DNA of 64,000 bases from Rhodospirillales bacterium (GTDB lineage: Bacteria > Pseudomonadota > Alphaproteobacteria > Rhodospirillales > Casp-alpha2): assembly GCA_023145215.1 (NCBI GenBank), contig JAGLED010000004.1, forward strand, positions 1 to 64,000, written 5' to 3'. Positions 36,590 through 45,061 of this stretch are shown here, piece after piece. The translations under genes were made by a program, and so were the position numbers. A model generated the notes under the pieces. It was not told the origin of the DNA and searched no databases. It worked only from the letters and a program-made list of their open reading frames with translations. Position 1 is the stretch's first letter, and every line of letters begins with the position of its first letter.

Positions 36590-36897
36590 GCCGACGTCTT
36601 TTCATCGTAACCCTTGCCCGCGATGAGCGCTTTGATTCGCGCATCGTCGTACTCGGCTTCAAGGCGTTCCTGCCATGCCGATGCCTCGGCTTCGATATCT
36701 TCGCCACATTCATAACCGCTGACGCGCCGCCAATCCGCGAGATACGTGTCGGTCCCGATGGCGTTCGCCCGCATCGCCGCCAGGTCAATGGCTTCCTGAA
36801 AACGGTGGGAAAGCTCGCGTTTCGCAGCTTGCCGACCCTGTTTTACAATCACCTGCGCAGGGATATCACGCCAGTATACGATGGTCGCTTGAGCCAT
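36586..36897 (-). CDS. Small 'virulence factor'-domain protein in corrinoid operon
   Basis: The 103-residue protein begins MAQATIVYWRDIPAQVIVKQ and continues with a conserved helical region (AIDLAAMRANAIGTDTYLAD, then WRR). It matches the family labelled 'virulence factor' in domain databases, whose biochemical role is unknown. GGAG precedes ATG 36897. The gene overlaps the DUF1638 gene by 32 bp and the MetV-like gene by ATGA, so it is firmly part of the one-carbon operon. The virulence label should not be taken as function. Confidence 0.72.
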   Translation of the reverse strand: MAQATIVYWRDIPAQVIVKQGRQAAKRELSHRFQEAIDLAAMRANAIGTDTYLADWRRVSGYECGEDIEAEASAWQERLEAEYDDARIKALIAGKGYDEKTSA

Positions 36898-37495
36898 CGG
36901 CCACTCCTTTCCTTGCCTGCTCGGTGATGAAATCGCCGAGCCCGCCGTAGCCGGTAAAATGATATTCATAAGCGAGACCGAGACGATTGGCCGCCGCTTC
37001 GGCATTCCGCTGGAGATCCGGATCCTCGGTCTGTGCCAGATAGATCAGGCGCTTGTAATTGCCGAAATAGACCTTCTCCAATTCTGGATGCCGGTCGATG
37101 CCCAGACCCTCGATGATGAGACGATCGAAAAACCGGACCAGATAGTCGGTCAGGTAGAACGTGCCGACTTCATCCTCGTGCATCTTGTTGAAGGTCTGCT
37201 CGCCGGCGAAAAACGCGTAACAGTGCGCCCCGCCGATGCGTTCCACGCCTTTCTCCGCCAGGAGCTCGTCGAGCATCCCGCCCGTACCGCAATCGGCGTA
37301 GAGGGCGACGATACGTTCGTACTTGCCCTCGTTGGCGTCGATCTTGCGCCGCATCTCCGCTGGAATACGGCCGGGGCGGTTATGCAGATCCGCCGGCAGG
37401 CACGTCAGGTCGATATCCTTCAGGCCGCCGGCCTTGATGACCCAGCCGATCTCCCGGGCGAGGGCGCCGCAGGCGATGATCAGAAGGGGGCGCAT
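36866..37495 (-). CDS. DUF1638-family protein
   Basis: This 209-residue protein of the DUF1638 family begins MRPLLIIACGALAREIGWVI and contains LYADCGTGGMLDELL, IGGAHCYAFFAG and FYLTDYLVRFFDRLI. Two conserved Cys/His sites (ADCGTGG, AHCY) could bind a metal or cofactor. The family commonly sits beside corrinoid methyltransferase genes, but no reaction is established to my knowledge. It starts 23 bp after the corrinoid-protein gene. Homology begins at this ATG; upstream frame extension lacks family features. Confidence 0.8.
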   Translation of the reverse strand: MRPLLIIACGALAREIGWVIKAGGLKDIDLTCLPADLHNRPGRIPAEMRRKIDANEGKYERIVALYADCGTGGMLDELLAEKGVERIGGAHCYAFFAGEQTFNKMHEDEVGTFYLTDYLVRFFDRLIIEGLGIDRHPELEKVYFGNYKRLIYLAQTEDPDLQRNAEAAANRLGLAYEYHFTGYGGLGDFITEQARKGVADGSSDHRILA

Positions 37496-37518
37496 CGGTT
37501 GACGGGCCCGTGCCTTCG

Positions 37519-38226
37519 TCAGCTCGACGCCAAGGCCGAACCCTGGCGACGCGACATCCAGTCCTTCGCCGTGTCGACGGCGACGGCCGCATCGCGGCAA
37601 TACGCATCGGCGCCGATGTTGTCGGCAAACGCTTCGTTCAGCGGCGCACCGCCGACAAGGACGATGTAGTCGTTCCGGATGCCTTTCTCGACCATGGTGT
37701 CGATGACGACTTTCATGTACGGCATGGTCGTGGTCAGAAGCGCCGACATGCCGAGGATATCCGGTTGGTGCTCTTCGAGCGCCTTGAGATACGTGTCGAC
37801 GTCGATGTTGATACCGAGATCGACGACCTCGAAGCCGGCGCCTTCCATCATCATGCCGACAAGGTTCTTGCCGATGTCGTGGATGTCGCCTTTCACGGTG
37901 CCGATGACCATCTTGCCCATTTTGGGGGCGCCGGTCTCGGCCAGAAGGGGGCGCAACACGCCCATCCCGGCCTTCATGGAGTTGGCTGCCATCAGCACTT
38001 CCGGGACGAACAGGATGCCGTCGCGGAAATCGATGCCGACGATACGCATGCCCTCGACCAAAGCTTTGGTCAGCACCTCGTACGGGGTCCACCCGCGCTC
38101 CAGCAAAATCTCCGTGCCCTCGACGATTTCGTCGGCAAGGCCGTCGTAAAGGTCGTCGTGCATCTGCTGCACGAGTTCTTCGTCATTTAGTTCGGAAAGG
38201 ACGATATCGTCATCTTCGTCGGCCAC
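37519..38226 (-). CDS. Corrinoid (B12-binding) protein of methyltransferase system
   Basis: This 235-residue protein is the methyl carrier between two methyltransferases. Residues about 12-95 form the four-helix B12-binding_2 cap, and residues about 105-220 a Rossmann B12-binding domain with GDIHDIGKN (cobalt-ligating His about 116), MSALLTTT and VGGAPLN. This is the MtbC/MttC/MtgC type. GTG 38226 is preceded by GGGAGA; an upstream TTG at 38244 is less likely. It is the first gene of the operon running to the RACo gene, so it may determine its expression level. Confidence 0.9.
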   Translation of the reverse strand: MADEDDDIVLSELNDEELVQQMHDDLYDGLADEIVEGTEILLERGWTPYEVLTKALVEGMRIVGIDFRDGILFVPEVLMAANSMKAGMGVLRPLLAETGAPKMGKMVIGTVKGDIHDIGKNLVGMMMEGAGFEVVDLGINIDVDTYLKALEEHQPDILGMSALLTTTMPYMKVVIDTMVEKGIRNDYIVLVGGAPLNEAFADNIGADAYCRDAAVAVDTAKDWMSRRQGSALASS

Positions 38227-38247
38227 AAGTATTCTCCCAGCCAAAAT

Positions 38248-38266
38248 CGGCCTGTCCAGGAGGCCG
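38248..38266 (-). promoter_or_regulatory. Leader hairpin upstream of the corrinoid-protein gene
   Basis: CGGCCT and AGGCCG form a perfect 6-bp stem around a 7-base loop, ending about 20 bases before the GTG start on the minus strand. It lies in the presumed 5' leader and may influence translation. Confidence 0.35.
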
Positions 38267-38361
38267 CAATTTCACTGAATAGGACCTTAGCATACTTCGT
38301 GGCTGTTCATTTGCAGACACGAATTAGAACTGTTGCGACATCCATGGCGACGGAAGACGAA

Positions 38362-38393
38362 AAACGCCCGGAATCGTGGCTCACCGGGCGTTT
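38362..38393. terminator. Second hairpin downstream of the BCCT gene
   Basis: AAACGCCCGG (38362-38371) pairs with CCGGGCGTTT (38384-38393), a 10-bp stem ending in A/T pairs. It lies beyond the main terminator for the BCCT gene and may act as back-up. Confidence 0.6.
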
Positions 38394-38398
38394 GCGCC

Positions 38399-38431
38399 AA
38401 AAAAAGAAGCCGGGGCAGATGCCCCGGCTTC
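38399..38431 (-). terminator. Rho-independent terminator of the BCCT gene
   Basis: On the minus strand GAAGCCGGGGC-ATCT-GCCCCGGCTTC forms an 11-bp stem with a 4-base loop followed directly by a run of seven T. It is located 34 bp after the BCCT stop and separates that gene from the corrinoid operon. Confidence 0.9.
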
Positions 38432-38464
38432 CCTGATTGTTAGGAAAGATTGCTGATAATTGCT

Positions 38465-40072
38465 TTAATCAGCACCTTCCTGGCCAGGTTCGACGGCCGG
38501 ATTTGCGGTCGGGAACCTGCGTTCGTGCTCTAGGCCCATATACAGGCAGACACACATCACGATCAGGACCACCGTAAACGGCAGACCGACGGTAATGGCG
38601 GCTGCTTGCAATGCGCCAAGGGCGTCGGCGCCACCGCCGAACAGCAGTGCGGCCGCGATCACGCCTTCGATCAGCACCCAGAAGACGCGCTGCGGCACAG
38701 GGGCGTCGACTTTACCGCCGGCGGTAATGCTGTCGATCACCAGCGAGCCCGAGTCAGACGAGGTGATGAAGAACACCAGCACCAGCACGATCGCCAGGAA
38801 CGATGTGATGCCTGTCAACGGCAGGTTTTCCAACATGTGGAACATCGCCAGCGGCACTTCGCCGACACCTTCGGCAAGCGCACCGACACCGTTGATCGAC
38901 TGCTCGAGACCGGTGCCGCCGAATGTCGACATCCATACAAGCGTCACCAACGTCGGGATCAGCAAGACTGCCGTGACGAATTCACGCACCGTCCGGCCGA
39001 GCGAAACGCGGGCGATGAACATGCCGACGAACGGCGACCAGGAAATCCACCACGCCCAGTAGAACACGGTCCAGCCGTGGAAGAACTTGTCGTCCTCGCG
39101 GCCGATCCAGTTCGAGAGCGAGAAGATGTTCTCGGCATAAGCGGTGGCGGTCGAGAAGATTCCGGTCAGGATCGCCATGGTCGGGCCGAAAATGATGACG
39201 AACAGCATCAGCAAGCCGGCAAGGGACATGTTGATATTACTCAGCACTTTCACACCGCCGTCGAGGCCACGGAGCACCGAAATCAACGCGATGAACGTGA
39301 CGCCCAGGATGACCGCCGTTTCGGTGCCGATACCTTTCGGCACGTCGAAAAGGAAGTTGAGGCCACTAGCTGCCTGCTGGGCACCGAAGCCAAGCGACGT
39401 CGCGAGGCCGAACAGCGTTGCGACGACGGCGACGGTATCGACCACGTGGCCGATGAAGCCCCATGACCTGTCGCCGATCAGCGGGTAGAACGCGGAGCGG
39501 AGCGTCAGCGGGAGACCTTTGTTGTAGGTGAAGAAGGCGAGCGAAAGGGCCACGACCGCGTAAATCGCCCACGGGTGCAGGCCCCAGTGGAACATGGTCG
39601 CCCCCATGGCAGCTCTGGCGCCTTCGGGCGTGTTCGGTTCGGCGTTCAGTGGTGTGCCCCACCAGTCGGTGTAGTAAGCGACCGGTTCGGCGACACTCCA
39701 GAACATCAGGCCGATGCCCATACCGGCGGCGAACAGCATGCTGAACCAAGATATGGTCGAGAATTCGGGTTTGGCGTTATATCCGCCAAGGCGAATCTTG
39801 CCGACCGGCAGGAAAATCAGCGCGAGACAAAAAATCACAAAGATGTTGCCGCCGACCATGAACAGCCAATCGAAGTTATCGATCGACCACCCTTTAGCGC
39901 CTTCGAAAGCGCCTTTCGCCTGTTCCGGCGAAATGAGGCTGATCATGACGAACAAGATCACCAGGATCGCGGCAACCCAAAATACCGGATGGTGAACATC
40001 CATCCCGAATTTGGTCAGGTTATCCTGGCCTATCTCGTAGTCTGTATCGAACTTTTCCGGATCCGAGAGCAT
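38465..40072 (-). CDS. BCCT-family betaine/choline/carnitine transporter
   Basis: This 535-residue secondary transporter has about twelve membrane segments. The substrate-path motif GMGIGLMFWSVAEPVAY matches Na+-coupled members such as BetP (the unwound TM3 GxGxG region), and FYWAWWISWSPFVGMFIARV carries the Trp-rich box that binds quaternary ammonium groups. It imports betaine-type compounds that would feed the demethylation operon downstream. A strong GGAGGAGG site precedes ATG 40072. It has its own terminator and a structured upstream region, so it is probably controlled separately. Confidence 0.9.
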   Translation of the reverse strand: MLSDPEKFDTDYEIGQDNLTKFGMDVHHPVFWVAAILVILFVMISLISPEQAKGAFEGAKGWSIDNFDWLFMVGGNIFVIFCLALIFLPVGKIRLGGYNAKPEFSTISWFSMLFAAGMGIGLMFWSVAEPVAYYTDWWGTPLNAEPNTPEGARAAMGATMFHWGLHPWAIYAVVALSLAFFTYNKGLPLTLRSAFYPLIGDRSWGFIGHVVDTVAVVATLFGLATSLGFGAQQAASGLNFLFDVPKGIGTETAVILGVTFIALISVLRGLDGGVKVLSNINMSLAGLLMLFVIIFGPTMAILTGIFSTATAYAENIFSLSNWIGREDDKFFHGWTVFYWAWWISWSPFVGMFIARVSLGRTVREFVTAVLLIPTLVTLVWMSTFGGTGLEQSINGVGALAEGVGEVPLAMFHMLENLPLTGITSFLAIVLVLVFFITSSDSGSLVIDSITAGGKVDAPVPQRVFWVLIEGVIAAALLFGGGADALGALQAAAITVGLPFTVVLIVMCVCLYMGLEHERRFPTANPAVEPGQEGAD

Positions 40073-40412
40073 ATAGTTCCTCCTCCTGTGCCTATCTCTC
40101 CCAATGCTGCCCGACGGTTCAGCCGTTACTAATAAACGCAACGACCCGGCCCAAGCCAAAGGACTGGCTTGGTGAGAGGGGCCGATCAACCGTCAAACAG
40201 GTAACGCTTCTCGTTTGAAACGCATGTCATCTCCCCATGACTGCCTGAGCGTAGACGACGGATTCTAGCCGACCTTGTACAAATCAGCCTGAATTTATTC
40301 ACTCAGCGACATTAATTTGTCGATTCTAGGATAATAGGCGGCGGAATCAAGGCATTTGCACCCACCTTGGCGGGTGCATGAGGGGCGTGCCCAACAGGGG
40401 TGATTCGGTGTC
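40073..40412 (-). promoter_or_regulatory. BCCT upstream region with inverted repeats
   Basis: This 340-bp gap has no gene. CCAAGCC-AAAGGACT-GGCTTGG (40151-40172) is a perfect 7-bp stem and TCAAAC-N14-GTTTGA (40193-40218) a 6-bp inverted repeat, both in the presumed BCCT promoter/leader. Near the end of the oxidoreductase gene, TGCACCC...GGGTGCA (40357-40378) forms a stem without a U-tract, a possible weak terminator. No clear -35/-10 pair was identified. Confidence 0.45.
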
Positions 40413-42980
40413 TTACGACTTCGGCCGCGCGTTTTCCGGGTCGTAAAGCGGCTTGTAGCCGACGGCCGCGACCTCGACCGGGAACTTCTGGTTGAAGTAC
40501 TCGATCTCAAGCGCACGGCCCTCTTCACAGTAGTCGTGCGGCAGGTACCCGAGTGCAATGTTCTTGCCGATAGATGGCCCGAACGCGATGGATGTGGTGT
40601 ACGACCGCCGCCCCTTACCGTCGATCAGGACTTCATTGGTCTTCGGGTCGACGATCGGGCAATTGCCGAGCATGAAGCGCGCGACGCCATCCTTGTCGGT
40701 GTTGTCGGTGACGACGAGGGTGCAGAGTGTCGCCGCCTGATGCTTCAGATCACGTTGCGCCAGATTGGCCTGTTTGCCTCGGAAATCGGCGACCTTGACC
40801 TTGGGCCGGGCGAGGCCGGCTTCGAGCAGGTTGTACTCGGTCAGCAGGTCGGCGTTCTGAAGCCGGAGGCTCTTCTCCATCCTGCGGGTGTTGGCATAGG
40901 TCTCGATCCCCACGGGCGTGATGCCGATTTCGGCAAACATGTCCCAAAGTGCCAGGCCGTAGCTGAGCGGGAAGTGCAATTCCCATCCCTGTTCGCCGAC
41001 ATAGGATATGCGGAACGCCTTCACCGGCACGCCGCGGAGCGTGATGTCCTTGATCGCCGCGAAGGGGAAGTTCTCGGGGTTGAGGCCGGCCGGATCGTCG
41101 GCGAGCGTCTTGAGGTTTTCACGCGCGTTCGGGCCCCAGACGCCAATGCAGCCGAAGTGATCGGTGCGGTCTTCGACGAATGCGGTCCATTCCTTGTCCT
41201 GCACCATGCGGCGCAGGTATGTCATGTCGCGGTGGCCGGCATCTGCCCCGTCAATGACACGGAACCTGTCTTCGGCCAGGCGCAGGATCGTCAAATCCGC
41301 CATCACACCGCCGGTGTCATCCAGGAAGTTGGTGTAGACGCCTTTGCCGACCGGAGTGTCACCGGCGACTTTCGACGACGATACGTACTCGACCAGTTGT
41401 TCCGCGTCTTTCCCCGATACGTCATAGATCGCGAAGTGCGACAAGTTGACCATGCCGACGTTTTCGGAGAGTTCCAGATGCTCGGCGTTGGAAACGCGCC
41501 AGAAATGGCGATTGTCCCATTCGTGTTCACGGACCGGGACACGGTCGGCGTATTTCTCGAGTAGCTTTTCCTCGTTCGACGCATAGCCGTGCGCGCGTTC
41601 CCACCCGGCGAGTTCCATGAAGTATCCGCCGAGTTCCTTCTCACGAAGATAGGACGGTGCGCACCGCAGGTTCCGGCCTTTGGTATAAGGCTCGCGATTA
41701 TGAACGGGCGGATTGTAGATCTTGAACGCCGTTTCGTAGCAGCGGTCATGAATGTACTTTTCCGACTTCTGGATCGGGTAATACCGCGCATAGTCGATGG
41801 AATGGTGGTCGTATTCGGTTCGGCCGTCGGTCATCCAGTCCGCGATCACCTTGCCGGTGCCGGGACCGTCCTTGACCCAGACCGACACGCCGTACCAAAG
41901 ACCCCGCACGTCAGGGGACTCCCCGATCGACGGGCCGCCGTCGGCGGTGACCTGCAACAGGCCGTTGAACGAATGCTTCTCGTTGTAACCGAGTTCGCCC
42001 AGGATCGGCGTCAGCTCCATGGCGCGCTCCAGCGGCTCGATGATCTGTTCCATTTCCAAATCGCGTTGCGACGGCGACAGACGCGCCTGTTCTTTCTCCA
42101 GGATGTCGCGCGGGTGGCAGAGACGGGGTTCGTTCTCTTCGTAATAGCCCCATTCGATCTGCCCGCCTTCCGCGGTTTTCGGATCGCCGGTATCGCGGAG
42201 ATACGCCGAGTTGCCCTGGTCGCGGAGCAGCGGATAGCCGATCTCCTTACCGGTGCCTTCGAATTCGTTGTACGGCCCGAAGAACGTCAACGGGTGATCG
42301 ACCGGCATGACAGGCAGGTCCTCGCCGGCCATTTCCGAGATCAGACGCCCCCAAAGACCGGCGCAGACAACGACGTAAGGCGTCTCGATATAGCCGCGGC
42401 TGGTGTGGACGCCCTTGATGCGGCCATTTTCGATGTCGAGTCCGGTGCAAGGCGTGTTGGCCATGGCTTCCAATTTGCCGGTGGCTTCGGCTTCCTGGAT
42501 CATCTCTCCCGAGACGACCTGCGAACGCGGGATGACAAGGCCTGCATCCGGGTCCCAAAGGGCGCCCTGGATGACGTCTTCTTCGATCAGCGGCATAAGC
42601 TCCTTGGCTTTTTTCGCCGAGATCATTTCGACCCGGTTACCGAAGGCGCGGCCTGAACTGACCCGGCGCTCAAGCTCAAGCATCCGCTCGTCGTCGCCTT
42701 TGCGCGCGACCTCGATGCCGCCGATCCGTGAATAGCGCCCGCGTTTCTCGAAGAAATCGATGGAATACTTGGTCGTGAAGATGGTCATCTGGTCGTGCAT
42801 CGTGTTGAAGCAGAAGTCCGATGCGTGACCGGTCGAGCCGATGTCGGTGGGGATGCCCGACTTGTCGATGCCGATGATATTCTTCCAGCCGCGTTCGATC
42901 AGATGATGGGCAACCGACGCGCCGGCGATCCCGCCAAGCCCGATGATTACGACGTCAGCTTTCTTGTTAAAATCCGCCAC
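40413..42980 (-). CDS. FAD-dependent oxidoreductase-GcvT fusion (dimethylglycine/sarcosine dehydrogenase-like)
   Basis: This 855-residue protein oxidises N-methyl groups of glycine derivatives and passes formaldehyde to THF. Residues about 1-370 form the FAD-binding DAO domain (VVIIGLGGIAGASVAHHL, then GSTGHASDF with the His position used for covalent flavin in dimethylglycine dehydrogenase). Residues about 430-700 and 740-850 match GcvT N- and C-terminal domains (KAFRISYVGEQGWELHFP; IALGYLPHDY). GTG 42980 has GGGAGG 8 bases upstream. It is divergent from the dioxygenase gene. Exact substrate (dimethylglycine, sarcosine or another) is not determined. Confidence 0.86.
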   Translation of the reverse strand: MADFNKKADVVIIGLGGIAGASVAHHLIERGWKNIIGIDKSGIPTDIGSTGHASDFCFNTMHDQMTIFTTKYSIDFFEKRGRYSRIGGIEVARKGDDERMLELERRVSSGRAFGNRVEMISAKKAKELMPLIEEDVIQGALWDPDAGLVIPRSQVVSGEMIQEAEATGKLEAMANTPCTGLDIENGRIKGVHTSRGYIETPYVVVCAGLWGRLISEMAGEDLPVMPVDHPLTFFGPYNEFEGTGKEIGYPLLRDQGNSAYLRDTGDPKTAEGGQIEWGYYEENEPRLCHPRDILEKEQARLSPSQRDLEMEQIIEPLERAMELTPILGELGYNEKHSFNGLLQVTADGGPSIGESPDVRGLWYGVSVWVKDGPGTGKVIADWMTDGRTEYDHHSIDYARYYPIQKSEKYIHDRCYETAFKIYNPPVHNREPYTKGRNLRCAPSYLREKELGGYFMELAGWERAHGYASNEEKLLEKYADRVPVREHEWDNRHFWRVSNAEHLELSENVGMVNLSHFAIYDVSGKDAEQLVEYVSSSKVAGDTPVGKGVYTNFLDDTGGVMADLTILRLAEDRFRVIDGADAGHRDMTYLRRMVQDKEWTAFVEDRTDHFGCIGVWGPNARENLKTLADDPAGLNPENFPFAAIKDITLRGVPVKAFRISYVGEQGWELHFPLSYGLALWDMFAEIGITPVGIETYANTRRMEKSLRLQNADLLTEYNLLEAGLARPKVKVADFRGKQANLAQRDLKHQAATLCTLVVTDNTDKDGVARFMLGNCPIVDPKTNEVLIDGKGRRSYTTSIAFGPSIGKNIALGYLPHDYCEEGRALEIEYFNQKFPVEVAAVGYKPLYDPENARPKS

Positions 42981-43073
42981 TGTAGCCACCTCCCGTATGG
43001 GGCCGCCGACCGCACGGCGCAAATGCCCGGAACGCCAGAAAATTTCACCATGCTAGGTACGGAATTGGCAACC

Positions 43074-43093
43074 CGCGCGCTAAGATGCGCGCG
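43074..43093. promoter_or_regulatory. Inverted repeat in the divergent oxidoreductase/dioxygenase promoter region
   Basis: CGCGCGC-TAAGAT-GCGCGCG is a perfect 7-bp inverted repeat in the 239-bp region between the two divergent genes. Its placement suits an operator, but its low complexity keeps confidence low. Confidence 0.3.
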
Positions 43094-43219
43094 ACTTCGG
43101 ATGTTCTGGAATCGTCGCGGTACACAGGCCTTCAGCAAGCGCATTGCCGAGCCTTCGAGGCGGGACTACCCTACACGGCAGGGAAGTTAAAACGACAAAT
43201 TGGGAGTTAACACCAAGTC

Positions 43220-44107
43220 ATGCTTAGCGATTGGGAACCGCCGAAATCATTCGCGAAATACGAACACATCAAAGTTAAACGGATTGCCGGGACGATCGGC
43301 GCCGAAATCTCGGGCGTCAATATCGCCGAAGACCTGCCCAACGAGGTGATCGACGAGATCACCGGGGCCTTGAATGAGCATCACGTGATCTTTTTCCGGG
43401 ATCAGGACCTGCCGCCGAAGCGCCAGGCAGCGTTCGCGTCCCGGTTCGGTCCGTTAATCCCGTACCCGATGGTCAAGGGGCTGGATGGCACGGACGAGGT
43501 TGTGCCAGTCGTCAAATTGCCGGAAGAACGCGTCAACTTCGGCGGTATCTGGCACGCGGATACGACGTATCTGGAAGAGCCGCCAATGGGGGCGCTGCTC
43601 TATGCCGTCGAACTGCCGCCTTACGGCGGCGATACGCTGTTTGCGAATATGCATCTGGCGTACGAGACGCTATCGCCGAGCCTGCAGGGCTACCTGGAGA
43701 CGCTCACCGTCATTCAGAATTCCGCCAAGGCAGAGGTGACACGGACCCGGGAAGACCGGATCAAGGGCGACGGCGGCAAGCGTATGCAGCTGGTCGCCGA
43801 GCATCCGGCGGTGATCACGCACCCGCGGACGGGACGCAAGGCACTCTATGTCAATTCGGGCCATACCGAACGCTTCAAGGAACTGACGCTAGAAGAAAGC
43901 GAGCCGATCCTGAAGTTCCTGTTCAACCATCTGTCCCGGCCTGAGTTTACGTGCCGCTTCGTCTGGACGCCGGGTTCGCTCGCGTTCTGGGACAACTATG
44001 CGACTCAGCACAATCCGATCAACGACTACCATGGGTTCAAACGGGTCATGCACCGCGTCACGGTCGGCGGCGGACGCCCGCAGCTTCAGCAGCAGGCGGC
44101 TGAATAA
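43220..44107 (+). CDS. TauD/TfdA-family Fe(II)/2-oxoglutarate dioxygenase
   Basis: The 295-residue protein has the iron-binding facial triad: His112 and Asp114 in WHADTTY and His264 in WDNYATQHNPIND, with a 2-oxoglutarate-binding Arg near the C-terminus (KRVMHRVTV). It hydroxylates or cleaves a small substrate with O2 and 2-oxoglutarate. TauD itself acts on taurine, but this one is followed (1-bp overlap) by a ureohydrolase rather than sulfur genes, which points to a guanidino or amine substrate (inference). The long spacing to GGGAG leaves the start fairly but not fully certain. Confidence 0.82.
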   Translation: MLSDWEPPKSFAKYEHIKVKRIAGTIGAEISGVNIAEDLPNEVIDEITGALNEHHVIFFRDQDLPPKRQAAFASRFGPLIPYPMVKGLDGTDEVVPVVKLPEERVNFGGIWHADTTYLEEPPMGALLYAVELPPYGGDTLFANMHLAYETLSPSLQGYLETLTVIQNSAKAEVTRTREDRIKGDGGKRMQLVAEHPAVITHPRTGRKALYVNSGHTERFKELTLEESEPILKFLFNHLSRPEFTCRFVWTPGSLAFWDNYATQHNPINDYHGFKRVMHRVTVGGGRPQLQQQAAE

Positions 44108-45054
44108 TGGGAATTACAGTACTTCCCGATCAACGCGAGCAGAGTTTCCTTGGATATCCGGTTGCCCATGATCTGGACAATCTGGATGCGCACGTCGCGG
44201 TGCTGGGCATTCCATTCGGCAAACCCTATCGACCGGAAGGTATGGCGAACCCGCAAAGCGAGGGGCCGGCGGCTGTTCGCGCCGCGTCCCGGCGTATCTT
44301 GTTGGCCCATGACCACTACGATTTCGATCTTGGCGGGCCGGTGCTCGACGGGCGCGACGTCAAGATCGTCGACTGCGGCAATGCCGCTGCGGACATGAAC
44401 GACCATGACGCGCACTACCGGAATGCCGAAGCCGCCGTTCGAAAGATCGTTGCGGCGGGCGCCATGCCGATCGTGATCGGTGGTGACCATGGCGTCCCTA
44501 TTCCGGTATTTCGAGGGATCGAGGATCTTGGTCCCATTACGCTTGTGCATGTGGATGCACACCTGGACTGGCGAGATGACGTGAACGGGGAACCGGAAGG
44601 GTATTCGAGCCCGATCCGGCGGGCCTCCGAGATGGATCACATCGGTGAGATTTTTCAGATCGGCATGCGGTCCGTTGGCAGCGCCCGGATCGACGAGGTC
44701 GAAGCCGCGAAAGCTTATGGCGCACATATCTATACGTCATACGATGTGCACGATAACGGTATCGAAAGCGTGCTGGCCGATATCCCGGATGGGCAGAATT
44801 ATTACCTGACCATCGATGCCGACGGTGTCGATCCGTCCGTAATGCCGGGTACGCTGGCGCTGGCGCCGGGCGGTCTGACGTATCACCAGATGCGTAAACT
44901 CATTCACGGTCTGGTCGCCAAGGGCCGGGTGGTCGGCATGGACATTGTCGAGATCGCGCCCGTCAACGACGTCAACCAACTGACCTGTATCGCCGCCGGG
45001 CGGATGATCTGCAATCTGATCGGGGCAGGGGCGCGGGCCGGTTATTTCGACTGA
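44107..45054 (+). CDS. Agmatinase/guanidino-ureohydrolase family protein
   Basis: This 315-residue member of the arginase/agmatinase superfamily hydrolyses a guanidino group to urea and an amine. The two-metal (usually Mn) site is intact: His128 in GGDHGVPIP, Asp150/His152/Asp154 in HVDAHLDW, and Asp237/Asp239 in TIDADGVDP. Substrate choice in the family ranges over agmatine, guanidinobutyrate, guanidinopropionate, proclavaminate and guanidine, so the annotation 'agmatinase' is only the default. It overlaps the dioxygenase gene by one base (TAATG), implying coupled expression and related substrates. Confidence 0.85.
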   Translation: MGITVLPDQREQSFLGYPVAHDLDNLDAHVAVLGIPFGKPYRPEGMANPQSEGPAAVRAASRRILLAHDHYDFDLGGPVLDGRDVKIVDCGNAAADMNDHDAHYRNAEAAVRKIVAAGAMPIVIGGDHGVPIPVFRGIEDLGPITLVHVDAHLDWRDDVNGEPEGYSSPIRRASEMDHIGEIFQIGMRSVGSARIDEVEAAKAYGAHIYTSYDVHDNGIESVLADIPDGQNYYLTIDADGVDPSVMPGTLALAPGGLTYHQMRKLIHGLVAKGRVVGMDIVEIAPVNDVNQLTCIAAGRMICNLIGAGARAGYFD

Positions 45055-45061
45055 GGATCTT

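Noticed and set aside
37496..38092. N-terminal extension of the DUF1638 frame across the corrinoid gene
   Set aside because: The extension is a low-complexity shadow of the corrinoid-protein gene, which has clear B12-binding motifs in the other frame.
38606..39466. Long plus-strand frame opposite the BCCT gene
   Set aside because: Charged, repetitive composition typical of antisense shadow of a high-GC membrane-protein gene.
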